Assembly (NCBI GenBank): GCA_947476625.1
Contig: CANJRA010000007.1
Coordinates: 42,513-106,512, forward strand
DNA length: 64,000 nt
Direction of reading: 5' to 3'
Origin: Fidelibacterota bacterium
GTDB taxonomy: Bacteria > Pseudomonadota > Alphaproteobacteria > Rhodospirillales > Rhodospirillaceae
Shown here: positions 45,326-55,000 of the stretch, in pieces
How the letters are laid out: every line of letters starts with the position of its first letter
How positions within the stretch are numbered: the stretch's first letter is position 1
Translations under genes and position numbers: made by a program
Notes under the pieces: model-generated
Database searches by the model: none
The model's input: only the letters and a program-made list of their open reading frames with translations
What the model was told of the DNA's origin: nothing

Positions 45326-46633
45326 CTGACTGACTCAATCGCTATCTCGTCGCAGGTCGATGCCACGCTGGCGCGGCTGACGGGGCTTTATCCTAAGCTG
45401 ATCGATCTATCGCTGGGCCGCATGCACCGGCTGCTGGGCGATTTGGGTAATCCGCATGAGCGGTTGCCGCCGGTCATTCACGTAGCGGGCACTAACGGCA
45501 AAGGCTCGACCATCGCGACCATGCGCGCGGTGCTGGAGACTGCGGGTTACCGGGTGCATGTGTATACCTCGCCGCATCTGGTGCGGTTTGCTGAGCGTAT
45601 CCGGCTGGTGGGATCGATCATCGATGAGGCGCTGCTGCTGGCGCTACTGGAGCATGTAGAGGCCGCCAACGCGGGCAAGGACATTACGTTCTTTGAAGTC
45701 ACAACCGCGGTGGCCTTTCTCGCGTTCGCGCAAATCCCCGCCGATGTTGTGCTGCTGGAAGTAGGGCTCGGCGGCCGGTTCGATGCAACCAATGTCATCG
45801 CTCATCCCGCAGTGACCGTGCTGAGTTCGATCTCGATGGATCACATGCAGTACCTTGGCGACACATTGGCCAAGATCGCGGGCGAAAAGGCGGCGATTAT
45901 GAAGCCGGGCGTGCCATGCGTATCGGTGGCGCAAGCGCCCGAGGCGTTGGCTGTCATTGAAAGCGCGGCTGCGGCTATCGGCGCGCCCTTGAAGATGCAA
46001 AACGCGGCGTGGAGAATTGAGGAGGCCGGCGGCGGGCTGATTTTCGCGGGCGAACACAACACCTGGAAGGTGCCGCTGCCGTCGCTGCCGGGGCGGCATC
46101 AGTGCGAGAATGCGGGCCTCGCGCTCGCGGCGCTCGATCAGTCGCCGTTTGCGATTCCGCCGTTCGCGTTGCGCAGCGGGTTCAGAAATGTCTCATGGCC
46201 CGCGCGTGCGCAAAAATTGAAGCAGGGCCCGCTCATCGCTCAGCTTCCGCCCGCCTGGGAGCTTTGGCTCGACGGTGGACACAATGCCGGCGGCGGGCTG
46301 GCGGTGGCGGGTCTTGCGCGCGATCTGTGGAGCGATGCGCCGCTGCATATCATCTGCGGCATGCTGTCGACCAAGGTTGCGGAGGACTATCTGCGGCCTC
46401 TGGCGGCGCAGGCGGCGAGTTTCACGGCGGTGCCGATTGCCTCCAGCGATACGGGGCTTTCTCCAGAAGAGCTGGCAACGGCGGCGCGGCGTGTTGGTTT
46501 CAAGACTGTGGGGTTGGCGACGGATACATCGTCGGCTTTAAAGGCGGTCTGCGCCGATGCGCAAGGACGTGCGCGCGTGCTGATCTGTGGCTCGCTCTAC
46601 CTTGCGGGCGAAGTCCTCAGGGACAACGCGTAA
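45326..46633 (+). CDS. folC: Folylpolyglutamate / dihydrofolate synthase
   Basis: Adds glutamate to folates and makes dihydrofolate. P-loop VAGTNGKGST, SPHLVRF, LEVGLGGRFDATN and DGGHNAGG are present. The first ATG is 45422 (403 residues), but the frame upstream codes for the family N-terminus LARLTGLYPKLIDLSLGR. No ATG/GTG/TTG covers it. A CTG at 45326, with GGAG 9 bases before it and 6 bases after the accD stop, is the likeliest start (435 residues). The start is therefore a rare CTG, or the gene is shortened. Confidence 0.9.
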   Translation: MTDSIAISSQVDATLARLTGLYPKLIDLSLGRMHRLLGDLGNPHERLPPVIHVAGTNGKGSTIATMRAVLETAGYRVHVYTSPHLVRFAERIRLVGSIIDEALLLALLEHVEAANAGKDITFFEVTTAVAFLAFAQIPADVVLLEVGLGGRFDATNVIAHPAVTVLSSISMDHMQYLGDTLAKIAGEKAAIMKPGVPCVSVAQAPEALAVIESAAAAIGAPLKMQNAAWRIEEAGGGLIFAGEHNTWKVPLPSLPGRHQCENAGLALAALDQSPFAIPPFALRSGFRNVSWPARAQKLKQGPLIAQLPPAWELWLDGGHNAGGGLAVAGLARDLWSDAPLHIICGMLSTKVAEDYLRPLAAQAASFTAVPIASSDTGLSPEELATAARRVGFKTVGLATDTSSALKAVCADAQGRARVLICGSLYLAGEVLRDNA

Positions 46634-46636
46634 ATT

Positions 46637-47392
46637 CTAACCGCGAATAAAGAATGCGAGCGTTACGGTGACGCTGATTCCAATAATCACAGCGCGGAGA
46701 CGCGAGGGGTCCATCTTGCGGGCGATGCGGGCACCGATGTAGCCGCCGACTAGGGCGGCGAGCAGCATGGTGATGGTCTGCGGCCACGCGATTTTACCCG
46801 CGCCGACAAAGATGATGAGCGCGACGCCATTAATAAGACCCGCCATCAGAGTCTTTGTGGCATTCATGGCGGTGAGGTTGGTGAGACCGAACAGGCTGTA
46901 AACCGCGAGCATGACGATGCCCATGGCGCCGCCGAAATAGCCGCCATAAATCGCGACCAGGAACTGAATTGTTAGCAGCGTGACCGGGCCGATTTGAAAC
47001 CACGTGCGCAGTTTGGGCACGATCTTCGGGCCGAGCGCAAAAATCACGGTGGCGACCAGCAGCAGCCACGGCACCATGGCGTCGAAGGTGACTTCGGGTG
47101 TGTAGAGCAGCAAAACTGCACCAAGGATGCCGCCCACAGCGCTCACCGCGACCATGGCTTTGACCGAGACGCCCTCGAATTTCTGGAAGTCGCTGCGGTA
47201 GGCCCAGGCGCTGGCGAAGCTGGCGGGGAACAGCGCGACGGCGTTCGAGGCATTGGCGATCACCGACGGCACGCCGGTGAACATGAGCGCCGGAAACGTG
47301 ATGAAGGTTCCGCCGCCGGCAACGGCATTCATGACGCCGGCAGCAAAACCGGCCGCAGCCAGTAAGAGGTATGAAAGTGCTGCGCTATCCAT
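46637..47392 (-). CDS. TauE/SafE family membrane permease
   Basis: 251 residues with about eight spans. The family signature GVMNAVAGGGTFITFPAL lies in the first span pair, and the second repeat has GGYFGGAMGIVMLA and NATKTLMAGLINGVA. Such proteins export small sulfonates, sulfite or other anions. Substrate unknown. Converges on folC (3-base gap) and is followed upstream by the methyltransferase gene. Confidence 0.9.
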   Translation of the reverse strand: MDSAALSYLLLAAAGFAAGVMNAVAGGGTFITFPALMFTGVPSVIANASNAVALFPASFASAWAYRSDFQKFEGVSVKAMVAVSAVGGILGAVLLLYTPEVTFDAMVPWLLLVATVIFALGPKIVPKLRTWFQIGPVTLLTIQFLVAIYGGYFGGAMGIVMLAVYSLFGLTNLTAMNATKTLMAGLINGVALIIFVGAGKIAWPQTITMLLAALVGGYIGARIARKMDPSRLRAVIIGISVTVTLAFFIRG

Positions 47393-47397
47393 GAGAT

Positions 47398-48945
47398 CTA
47401 AGCTTCAACCGCGATGATCCCAAGTTCGGCGAATTTATCGAGCAGCGTGGACTCGATCAGCGCCAAGCGGTCGGCTAATAACTTTTCGACCTCGCGCGGC
47501 TTCAACTTTTTTCCGCCGATCACAACGTCGCCTTCTTCGCTTCCGAAACGTTTGGCGGCGATTTTGACGGCGTTGCCGGTGCCGCGTTCGCACAGGGCGA
47601 GCAGCAGGATGGCATCGATATTGGTCATTTCCACGCCGGTTCCGGCGGCAGGTGCGATCAGCGCGAGACGGGGCAGGATGACGCCGAGTTCCTTGATCAT
47701 GCCGCGATTGGCCGGCGACATGGAAAGCTTGGCGCCCTTAGGCACTTTGACCGGCTTGGTTTCGGTGGCGAAGGCCGTGACCTGACCACCCGCGGCCAAC
47801 AGGCGCGCGGCTTCGGCGCGGGTCCACGGCGACAGGGCGGCGAGGGTGGGGAGTGATTCCATGCCGCGCACGCTGATGCTGCGTGCGGCGATAGCTTTCA
47901 GAAGTCCGGCGAAGGGTTCGTTTTCATAGCTGAGCTGTACGTCGCCGAAGGCTACGGTTTTGTCGATGGCGGACAAGGGTTCCAGCGTGCCGAAGATTTG
48001 GCCCTGATTGACCTCAAGCCATTCGTCTTCGGATTTGAGCGGCTCGCCTTTGATCCAGATGTCGCGGCGGAAGGTTTCGTTGCGGATGAAGTCGCGCTTG
48101 GCTTCCAGCTCGGCGCGGCTTTTGACGGCGCGGAATTCGTCCTGCAGATCCTTAGGGACGGCGAGGTCGACCATGTTGAGGAACAGGCGGGCGCAGCCGG
48201 CAAAGCGGAACCCGCGCGCTTCCATCATGCTCTTCAGCTCGGCAAAGTAGAAAGCGCGCAGATGTTCGTTGAAATACTCGTGCGCCATGTAGCGCGGGTC
48301 GACCCGCGACAGCTCGTCGACGGCTTCGGCGAGCGCGGGGTTGTCGCGGAAATATTTGACCTGGGCTTTTTTCAGACGCTGCAGCCACTCCAAACTAACA
48401 CGCGCGCGCTCGAGCGAATTGGCGCCGTCGCGCGTCAGCGAATAGACTATGTTGCGCATCGGTAATTTCGCCGCCCAGCCGGGCATGGCGTTGGTGCCGG
48501 TCAACAGAAGTCCGCCGGGCTTTAAGCGCTGCGCGGCGTCGTCGAGCAGGGCTTCGCGGGTGGGATCATCAATCCAGCTCAGCACGCCGTGCATGACGGC
48601 GAAGTCGAGCGGCGGAATATCGCCCGGTTTCAGGTCGGTGAAACTCTTTTGCATAAATGTCGCATTGTCCAAAGCCATGCGCATGGACAACGTCTCGGCG
48701 GCGCGGATATGCGCGGGCAGGAAATCGATGCCGTAAAATTGAGCCTTCGGATAAGCGCCCGCCAGCACCGCCGCTGTAACGCCGTTGCCGCAGCCGTAAT
48801 CGCACCAGGTAAAAGCTCCATCCATGGGCCGGGGGCGAAAGCCGTTGGCGGCCGCGACCAGGTTCATGTGGGTCGGCGCGTGGTCGCCGTAAAACTCGGC
48901 GACATAAGCCGTATCCGTGACGTAACCGCCGGTCGTTCCTCTCAT
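47398..48945 (-). CDS. Class I methyltransferase with regulatory domain
   Basis: 515 residues. The N-terminal methyltransferase domain has motif I FTWCDYGCGNGVTAAVL (about residues 44-60), FYGIDFLPAHI, and LDFAVMHGVLSWI. The middle and C-terminal halves match the methyltransferase regulatory domain family (long, winged-helix-like, ending ALIESTLLDKFAELG). Target not predictable. Divergent from the sulfotransferase gene and 5 bases from the TauE gene, with which it probably forms an operon. Confidence 0.85.
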   Translation of the reverse strand: MRGTTGGYVTDTAYVAEFYGDHAPTHMNLVAAANGFRPRPMDGAFTWCDYGCGNGVTAAVLAGAYPKAQFYGIDFLPAHIRAAETLSMRMALDNATFMQKSFTDLKPGDIPPLDFAVMHGVLSWIDDPTREALLDDAAQRLKPGGLLLTGTNAMPGWAAKLPMRNIVYSLTRDGANSLERARVSLEWLQRLKKAQVKYFRDNPALAEAVDELSRVDPRYMAHEYFNEHLRAFYFAELKSMMEARGFRFAGCARLFLNMVDLAVPKDLQDEFRAVKSRAELEAKRDFIRNETFRRDIWIKGEPLKSEDEWLEVNQGQIFGTLEPLSAIDKTVAFGDVQLSYENEPFAGLLKAIAARSISVRGMESLPTLAALSPWTRAEAARLLAAGGQVTAFATETKPVKVPKGAKLSMSPANRGMIKELGVILPRLALIAPAAGTGVEMTNIDAILLLALCERGTGNAVKIAAKRFGSEEGDVVIGGKKLKPREVEKLLADRLALIESTLLDKFAELGIIAVEA

Positions 48946-49114
48946 GTACGTGAATTCCTACACTGCAAGCACCTATTTTACCTATCACACCGTCCGAAAG
49001 CAAAACCCATCAAAAGTCCCAATATTTAACGCCGTTTCCCGCGGCATATCCGGCCCTCTGGACAGGGGCACTAAATATAAAATAATCCTGAGAGACGGTT
49101 TGGTTTGTGGTGCG

Positions 49115-50344
49115 ATGATTCACGGTTATCTCGAGTACGTACAGGATTTCCGTTTACATGGTTGGGCGTTCGATACGGTGGATATGAACCGGCATCTAAC
49201 GGTCGAGATCACCTGTGGCGATGTCGTGCTTGGGCGGACTGTCGCCAACGTCTTCCGCAAGGATTTGTGCGACAATATGGCCGGCGACGGCTGCCACGGT
49301 TTTGTCTTCGACTTTACCGAACGCCTCGGAAGCGACGATCTCCATAAAATCGCGGCGCGTCTTGTGACCGAGGCCGGGGAAGTCGTTTCGCTCCAGCGTC
49401 TTGTGTATACGCCGCAGGAACCTGACTTCGATCCGGCGGCGCAGAGTACGAGTCTGGTTTATCCTGGGGCGTCCTCGGACAACAGCCAATACCCGCTTTT
49501 CATCCTCGGTTCGACACGCTCCGGCACGAGCGCGGTGGCGCAGGCCTTGCTGGCGACGAAACGCTTCTGGGGGCACGATGAAGGCCAGATGCTCTACCTG
49601 CTGGCGTATCTCGGCGATTCCGTGCGGTTTTTTTACGATCTCAAGGCGCGCGCCGGCGCCATAAATGGATTGACCCTCATTTCGTATGTGCCGCAAAGTT
49701 TTCTGTACAGCGGATTGCGGCGTGTTTTCATGGATCTCATGCGCACTGTTGCGCCTATTCCGCAATGGTTCGTCAAGACGCTTAATCATTTAATGGTTCA
49801 ATTGGCGCCGCAGTTTCTGGCGATGTGGCCCCATGCGAAGTTCATTTTCATGAAGCGGCGGGCCTTGGAGTTCATCGAACCCCGCCGCCGCAAATTCCCG
49901 GACCTCGCCTTTGAAGACCATTGCCGCGAATGGGTCGCGACCATGGCGGCGTGGACCAGGGTTTATGAGAAGCTCGGCGGGCGTGTGCTTGAAATTGATC
50001 AATTATATATGGCGCGCTGTCCGGAGGTTGTGGCGACGGCCGTGTCGACTGTCGCAGGTCTCAGCGCTGATCAATCGGCGGCGTTCCTCCAATCCTTGGC
50101 GGGCGATCGGCCGGAGCGGACCGGCAGCGCGTTCGCTACGGCCTTGCGTCTGCAAGATCTGGATTGGGATGCCGCTGTGCGGGCCGTTTTCGACAGCGTT
50201 TGCGGACCGATGATGACGCATTTCGGATACAGCACGGACGAATCCTACAGCGTGCCGGGCGGTTCCTACATAGCGCTGAGAAGCGGACGGCATGCCGTCT
50301 ATTCTCGCCCGACACTGGTTCCAAGCCTGCGCACGGCGGCGTAG
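49115..50344 (+). CDS. Sulfotransferase-like protein with N-terminal carbohydrate-module-like domain
   Basis: 409 residues from ATG 49115; an upstream extension to 48944 overlaps the divergent gene and is unlikely. N-terminal 120 residues form a beta domain (GYLEYVQDFRLHGWAFDT, FRKDLCDNMAGDGCHGF), of a type found next to envelope polysaccharide enzymes. From about 155 comes a sulfotransferase fold with 5'-PSB loop FILGSTRSGTSAVAQAL, and FIFMKRRALEFIEPRRRKF further on. Would transfer sulfate from PAPS; acceptor unknown. Confidence 0.78.
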   Translation: MIHGYLEYVQDFRLHGWAFDTVDMNRHLTVEITCGDVVLGRTVANVFRKDLCDNMAGDGCHGFVFDFTERLGSDDLHKIAARLVTEAGEVVSLQRLVYTPQEPDFDPAAQSTSLVYPGASSDNSQYPLFILGSTRSGTSAVAQALLATKRFWGHDEGQMLYLLAYLGDSVRFFYDLKARAGAINGLTLISYVPQSFLYSGLRRVFMDLMRTVAPIPQWFVKTLNHLMVQLAPQFLAMWPHAKFIFMKRRALEFIEPRRRKFPDLAFEDHCREWVATMAAWTRVYEKLGGRVLEIDQLYMARCPEVVATAVSTVAGLSADQSAAFLQSLAGDRPERTGSAFATALRLQDLDWDAAVRAVFDSVCGPMMTHFGYSTDESYSVPGGSYIALRSGRHAVYSRPTLVPSLRTAA

Positions 50345-50374
50345 GCCGCCTTTACTTATGGCGGCGTAGGCCGC
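50335..50374. repeat. Direct repeat of a 15-base palindromic element
   Basis: GGCGGCGTAGGCCGC occurs at 50335-50349 and 50360-50374, each able to form a small GCGGC/GCCGC hairpin. The first overlaps the sulfotransferase stop. Probably part of the termination region between two convergent genes. Confidence 0.7.
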
Positions 50375-50384
50375 TGGATAGACA

Positions 50385-50408
50385 AACGGCCCCACTGTGG
50401 GGGCCGTT
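50385..50408 (-). terminator. Terminator hairpin after trxA
   Basis: Stem AACGGCCCC / GGGGCCGTT with a short loop. On the minus strand it is followed by TGTCTATC, a weak T-tract, at the 3' end of trxA. Confidence 0.7.
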
Positions 50409-50429
50409 GCCGTGACGAGAGTGTGCGCG

Positions 50430-50744
50430 TTAGATCGAGCTCTGCACCCATTCCTTCAACTTGCTTTCCGGCAGGGCGCCGACTTTGGTGGCCGCGACTT
50501 GGCCGTCCTTGAAGATCATCAGCGTCGGGATGCCGCGCACGCCGTATTGCGTCGGCGTCTGCGGATTGTCGTCGATGTTGATTTTGGTGAAGGTCACTTT
50601 CGCGCCCAGCTCCTGCGAAAGCTTTTCGAGCGACGGCGCGATCTGCTTACACGGTCCGCACCATTCCGCCCAGAAGTCCACCAGAACCGGACCTTCGGCT
50701 TTGAGTACGTCCTGTTCGAAGGATTGGTCCGAAACCTGTTTCAT
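50430..50744 (-). CDS. trxA: Thioredoxin
   Basis: 104 residues, single thioredoxin fold. Active site WCGPC at 28-32 (Cys29 and Cys32), cis-proline in GIPTLMIF, and Asp of VLVDFWAEW. Cytoplasmic disulfide reductant. In this class trxA usually follows addA directly; here a Rieske gene lies between. Confidence 0.97.
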   Translation of the reverse strand: MKQVSDQSFEQDVLKAEGPVLVDFWAEWCGPCKQIAPSLEKLSQELGAKVTFTKINIDDNPQTPTQYGVRGIPTLMIFKDGQVAATKVGALPESKLKEWVQSSI

Positions 50745-50896
50745 GAATATCTGTCCTTTGCGTGGGGCTTTGCGCCCATTGGTAATGGTTGAATCTAGGG
50801 AGGGGGCCGAACAGCGTCAAGAAGCGTGGGAAAATCCCCGGTAAATAGGGTGTGAGAGAGCAGGTTTCGTCCCGAATCCCGGCAAAAGAGCGCGAA

Positions 50897-52006
50897 TTAA
50901 CTCCGCCAGCTGAGTGTGACGGGCGCGAGCGGATTGCGCGCCGGACGGCCTTTGGTCTGCGCCGCCAGGGCTTCGCGTTTGAGACGATAGTACCAGCGGG
51001 TCTGGGTGTCGGCGTCCTGGACGAGCATGGTCGGCGGATGGAAGCTCATGCCCTCGACCATCATCATGACCGCGCGGCGGTCCTGGTCGATAAATCTGTG
51101 GGCCAGGGGCCGCATGATGCTGCGCAACAGCGGAGCCCCCGGCACATCCCAATACATGACGTGATGAACTTCGGTGCGCTCCGGTGTGATGGGCGTGCAG
51201 GCGGTGAGGCCGCAGTAATTGTACTTCGGCGTGCGCGCGTGTTCGATGCGCACGGCGGGCAGGCGGTAAGAGATTTCCGTCTCGGGCGCGCCGCCGAGGA
51301 AGATGCGGTAGGCACGCGAGTTGCGCGAGGCGGTATGGCGATCCATGCGCCAGCCGAGGCCTTCGCTTTCCGGCAGCGGCGAGAAGGCTTTGTGCTTTTC
51401 ATGAATGCTGTCCTCTTTGCGCCATAGCGACGAGCGGTGCACGAAAGCGCCGTGGGCCGGGTCCATGAGGCCGATGACCGCGAGATCGATGTTGCAATCG
51501 AAGATCATTGAAACGTGCAACTGCTGCCGGTCGGCGACGGCAGGCACTTCAGGGACGGGCGGCAAGGTCGCGGGTACCGCTGCGCCTGTGCGCGGAATAT
51601 AAATCCAGATGTTGTCCTGATGTTCGGCGAGCGGAAAAGTTTGCGCGCGGACATCCTGCGGACGCGGACGCTGGTCGGGGCTTTGAGAAGGGATCAGCGT
51701 GCATTGCCCATCGGTGCGGAATTTCCAGCCGTGATAGGGGCATTCGACCTCGCGCCCATCGAAGCGGCCTTTTGAGAGCAAAGTGCCGCGGTGGATGCAA
51801 GTGTCGCGCAAGGCAAAAGCTTTGCCGTCGGCATCGCGGCCGAGCAGCACGGGTTCACCGAGCAGCGTCTTGTGGAGATGGTGGCCGCGCTGGAGCGCCG
51901 ACGACGGCAGCGCGTAATACCACGCGTCGCGCAGCATCACCCCGCCGACGCCGAGTTGTTCGTCGGGCGCGGTGTAGGATGCGAGGGTGGGGCGGGTGTC
52001 GTCCAT
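50897..52006 (-). CDS. Rieske non-haem iron oxygenase (vanillate demethylase-like alpha subunit)
   Basis: 369 residues. Rieske domain (about 25-125) with CIHRG...CPYHGW, CxH-x17-CxxH. The C-terminal catalytic domain has a mononuclear iron facial triad region around LAVIGLMDPAHGAFVHRSSLW and ends in the VanA C-terminal-type module. Oxygenase acting on aromatic or methoxy/ring substrates; no reductase or ferredoxin gene is adjacent. It is inserted between trxA and addA. Confidence 0.88.
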   Translation of the reverse strand: MDDTRPTLASYTAPDEQLGVGGVMLRDAWYYALPSSALQRGHHLHKTLLGEPVLLGRDADGKAFALRDTCIHRGTLLSKGRFDGREVECPYHGWKFRTDGQCTLIPSQSPDQRPRPQDVRAQTFPLAEHQDNIWIYIPRTGAAVPATLPPVPEVPAVADRQQLHVSMIFDCNIDLAVIGLMDPAHGAFVHRSSLWRKEDSIHEKHKAFSPLPESEGLGWRMDRHTASRNSRAYRIFLGGAPETEISYRLPAVRIEHARTPKYNYCGLTACTPITPERTEVHHVMYWDVPGAPLLRSIMRPLAHRFIDQDRRAVMMMVEGMSFHPPTMLVQDADTQTRWYYRLKREALAAQTKGRPARNPLAPVTLSWRS

Positions 52007-52021
52007 CGGTGCTCTTATATA

Positions 52022-55000
52022 TTATATCAGGGCGGTCGTGCTTAAAACGGCGTCCATGGACGCTGATTCCAGCTCCATAACGAACGGGCCGTCAGTCCAC
52101 AACAGCACGCAACGCACGGTGTGGCTGGGATAAATCGACCGGAGGGCAGCGCGGTAGGTGGCCATTTGGAAAATGTAGGCCGGATCGACTTTCGCGGCTT
52201 CGCGCGGCGGCGGGCGGTTGGTTTTGAAGTCGATAATCCACACTTCAGTTGGGGTGACGGCCAGGCGGTCGACTTGGCCGGACACGGCGTAACCGCCGAT
52301 CAGGCCGGTGACGGAGACCTCGGCGCGGCTGCCTGCGGCGAATAAAGGCGCGAAGGCGGGGGTGTCGAGCACAGCGAGGGTCTCCGCGACGATGGCATTT
52401 TGCATGGCCTCGTCCAGGCCCCAGGTGGCGCGTTTGACGAAGGCTTCGGCGGCTTTGCTTCGGCGCGGCGCGGGAATGTCGGGCAGGCTTTGCAGCAGGC
52501 GGTGAATGATGATGCCGCGCTGATAGCGCGTTTTGCCGTCGTCTTTTAGCGGCGAAAGCGCGGCCGGTTCTGCGAGAATGGCGCGCGAGGGTGCGAGCCG
52601 GCGCGGCGGCGTTTCCTCGGCGCGCGGTGCGGTCAGGGCCCAAGCCGGGAGTGGCGCTGCTTCGATGGTGTCGCGCGTTTCGATCTTCGGCTTTGCGGGC
52701 TGGGTCTGCTGCGAGGACAGGCGCAAGATTGTTTGCGCATTTTCCGTCAGCGCGACAGTTTGCGGCAAGGATTCCAAACCGGTTTTGATAAGGCTGTACC
52801 AGCTTTCTTCGAGCCCCACGGGGCGTTTGGTTTTCCAACCACAGACATAGAGCCGGTCGGCGGCGCGGGTCATGGCGACGTACATTAGGCGGTGGTATTC
52901 GCGGTCCTGCGCTGTGCGGGCGTCTTCGCACAGGCGCGCGGTGATGGGATCGAGCGTGTCGGCTTTGCTGCACCAGAGCAAGAGCGGCGTCGCGTGGTTG
53001 GTCCACAGCAGTTGCGTGCGCATGATGGGCACCTGCGCGGTATCGGGCAGGAAGACGATGGGCGCTTCCAGGCCCTTCGCGCCGTGAACTGTGATGACAC
53101 GCACGGCGTCGATGCCGCCCTGATCGAGATCGCGTTTGATTTCGGTTTCGCCAGCGGCCAGCCAATGCAGGAAACCTTGCAGGCTGGGCGGGCGGGATTT
53201 TTGATAAGCCAGCGCGAGGTTCATGAATTCGTCGATGGGATCATCGGCATCCATGCCGAGGCGCGCGAGCAATTTGCGGCGGCCGTCGAGGGTGACGAGA
53301 ATATGGCCATAGAGTTCGGCGGGCGTCAGGTAATCGGTGCGGGCGAGCAGCTCAGAGAGGAATTTCTGCGCGGTGCCGAATGCACTGGCGGTGCCGGCAT
53401 GAACCGAGAGGACATCCCACAGATGCTTGTCGCCGCGATTGTAGGCGACGATGAAGAGCTCTTCTTCGGTCAGGCCGACCAATGGTCCCTTCAGCACCGT
53501 GGCGAGTGTGAGGTCATCCTGCGGCAGCAGCAGGAATTGGCCGAGCGCTACCAAATCCATGATGGCGATCTGGTCGGTGAGGACCATGCGGTCGACACCG
53601 GCGACCGCGATGCTCTGGCGTTTGAGTTGGCGCACCAGTTCTTCGACAAAGCCGGTACGGCGACGCACCAGAACCATGATGTCGCCGGGACGAATGGGGC
53701 GTGCTTTGGAGTCTAGAATTTCTTTGTCGTCGATCATGCGCCGGATGCGGGCGGCAATGTCGGCGGCGAGGCGGTTGGGCGGAGAGTCGCCTTTCTGACG
53801 TTCGACCGGCGGCTTCCAGCTAACGGTCTCGTCGCCGTCTTCCGGCTGGACCAGCGGCCAGATCTCAACAAGGCCGCCGTCGGTCTGGCGTGCGGGAAGG
53901 TGGATGATGTCGTCGTCGGGTGCCGCGACGCCGTCGCGGGCGAGCCCTTGCGAGAAAACGGCGTTGACGCTGTCGATGACGGCGGGCGTTGAACGGAAAG
54001 AGACGTTCATCGGCACATCGAGCCAGCTTGCACCGGCGGCTTGGACTTGTGCTTTGGTTTCGTAATGAACGCGGTCGAAGGCCTCGGGTGCCGCACCCTG
54101 AAAGCTGTAGATCGACTGTTTGCGGTCACCGACGGCAAAAACCGTGCGCGGCGTGGCGGCCTGCTCTTCGTGACGTCCATCGCCCGCGAAGAATTCCGCG
54201 CGAATGGGTTCGACAATCGCCCACTGGTCGGGGTTGGTATCTTGAGCCTCGTCGATGAGGATGTGTTCGATGCCGCCGTCGAGTTTGTAGAGTACCCACT
54301 CGGCGACGCCGGGGCGCGACAGCAGCTGGCGGGTGAGTTGAATCAGGTCGTCGTAATCCATCGCGCCGCGACGCTGTTTGTCGTCGTCGTATAGCCGGAG
54401 GACATGGCTGCCGATATGTATCAGCGCCGCTGTTCCGGCGGCCACACGGGCGGCCTTCACGCGGGCGAGGATTTCCATCAGTCGTGCGGCCTCAGCCTGC
54501 AAGGGTTCGAGCACGCGTTCGGCGATGTCCTTGGTGGCAAGGCGTTTGCGGATTTCGCCGCTGGTCAGAAAGTGATTGGCATAGGCCTCGAAGTTCGCGG
54601 GCCGTCCTGCGGTGTCCGCGAGCCATGCGCCGATGCCAGCCCCGCGTTCCTGATCGGTCTTGCTGCCACCCGCCATAACGCCGACAGCCTGACGCAACGC
54701 TTCGCAACCAAAGGCGTCATCGTGACAGGCGGCGGCAACGATAGAAGCTTCGTCATCGTTGGGACCGAGACCGAGTTTGCCGGCGACGGCGTTAATCGCG
54801 CGATCAGCATCGCCGTGGGCGGTAATCATGCGCCGGAGTTTGGCACCCGCTGCGACCAGCGATTTCATTAGGTCGCCGAAATTAGTTTCGTGCACGCGCG
54901 CGGTTAGGATGCCGAGCGCATCGGCCAGGGTTTTATCGACACCCGTGCGGGCGTCGGCGATGGTTTGTTCGAGCGCGGTGTTCAAAGCCTCGCGTGTGTC

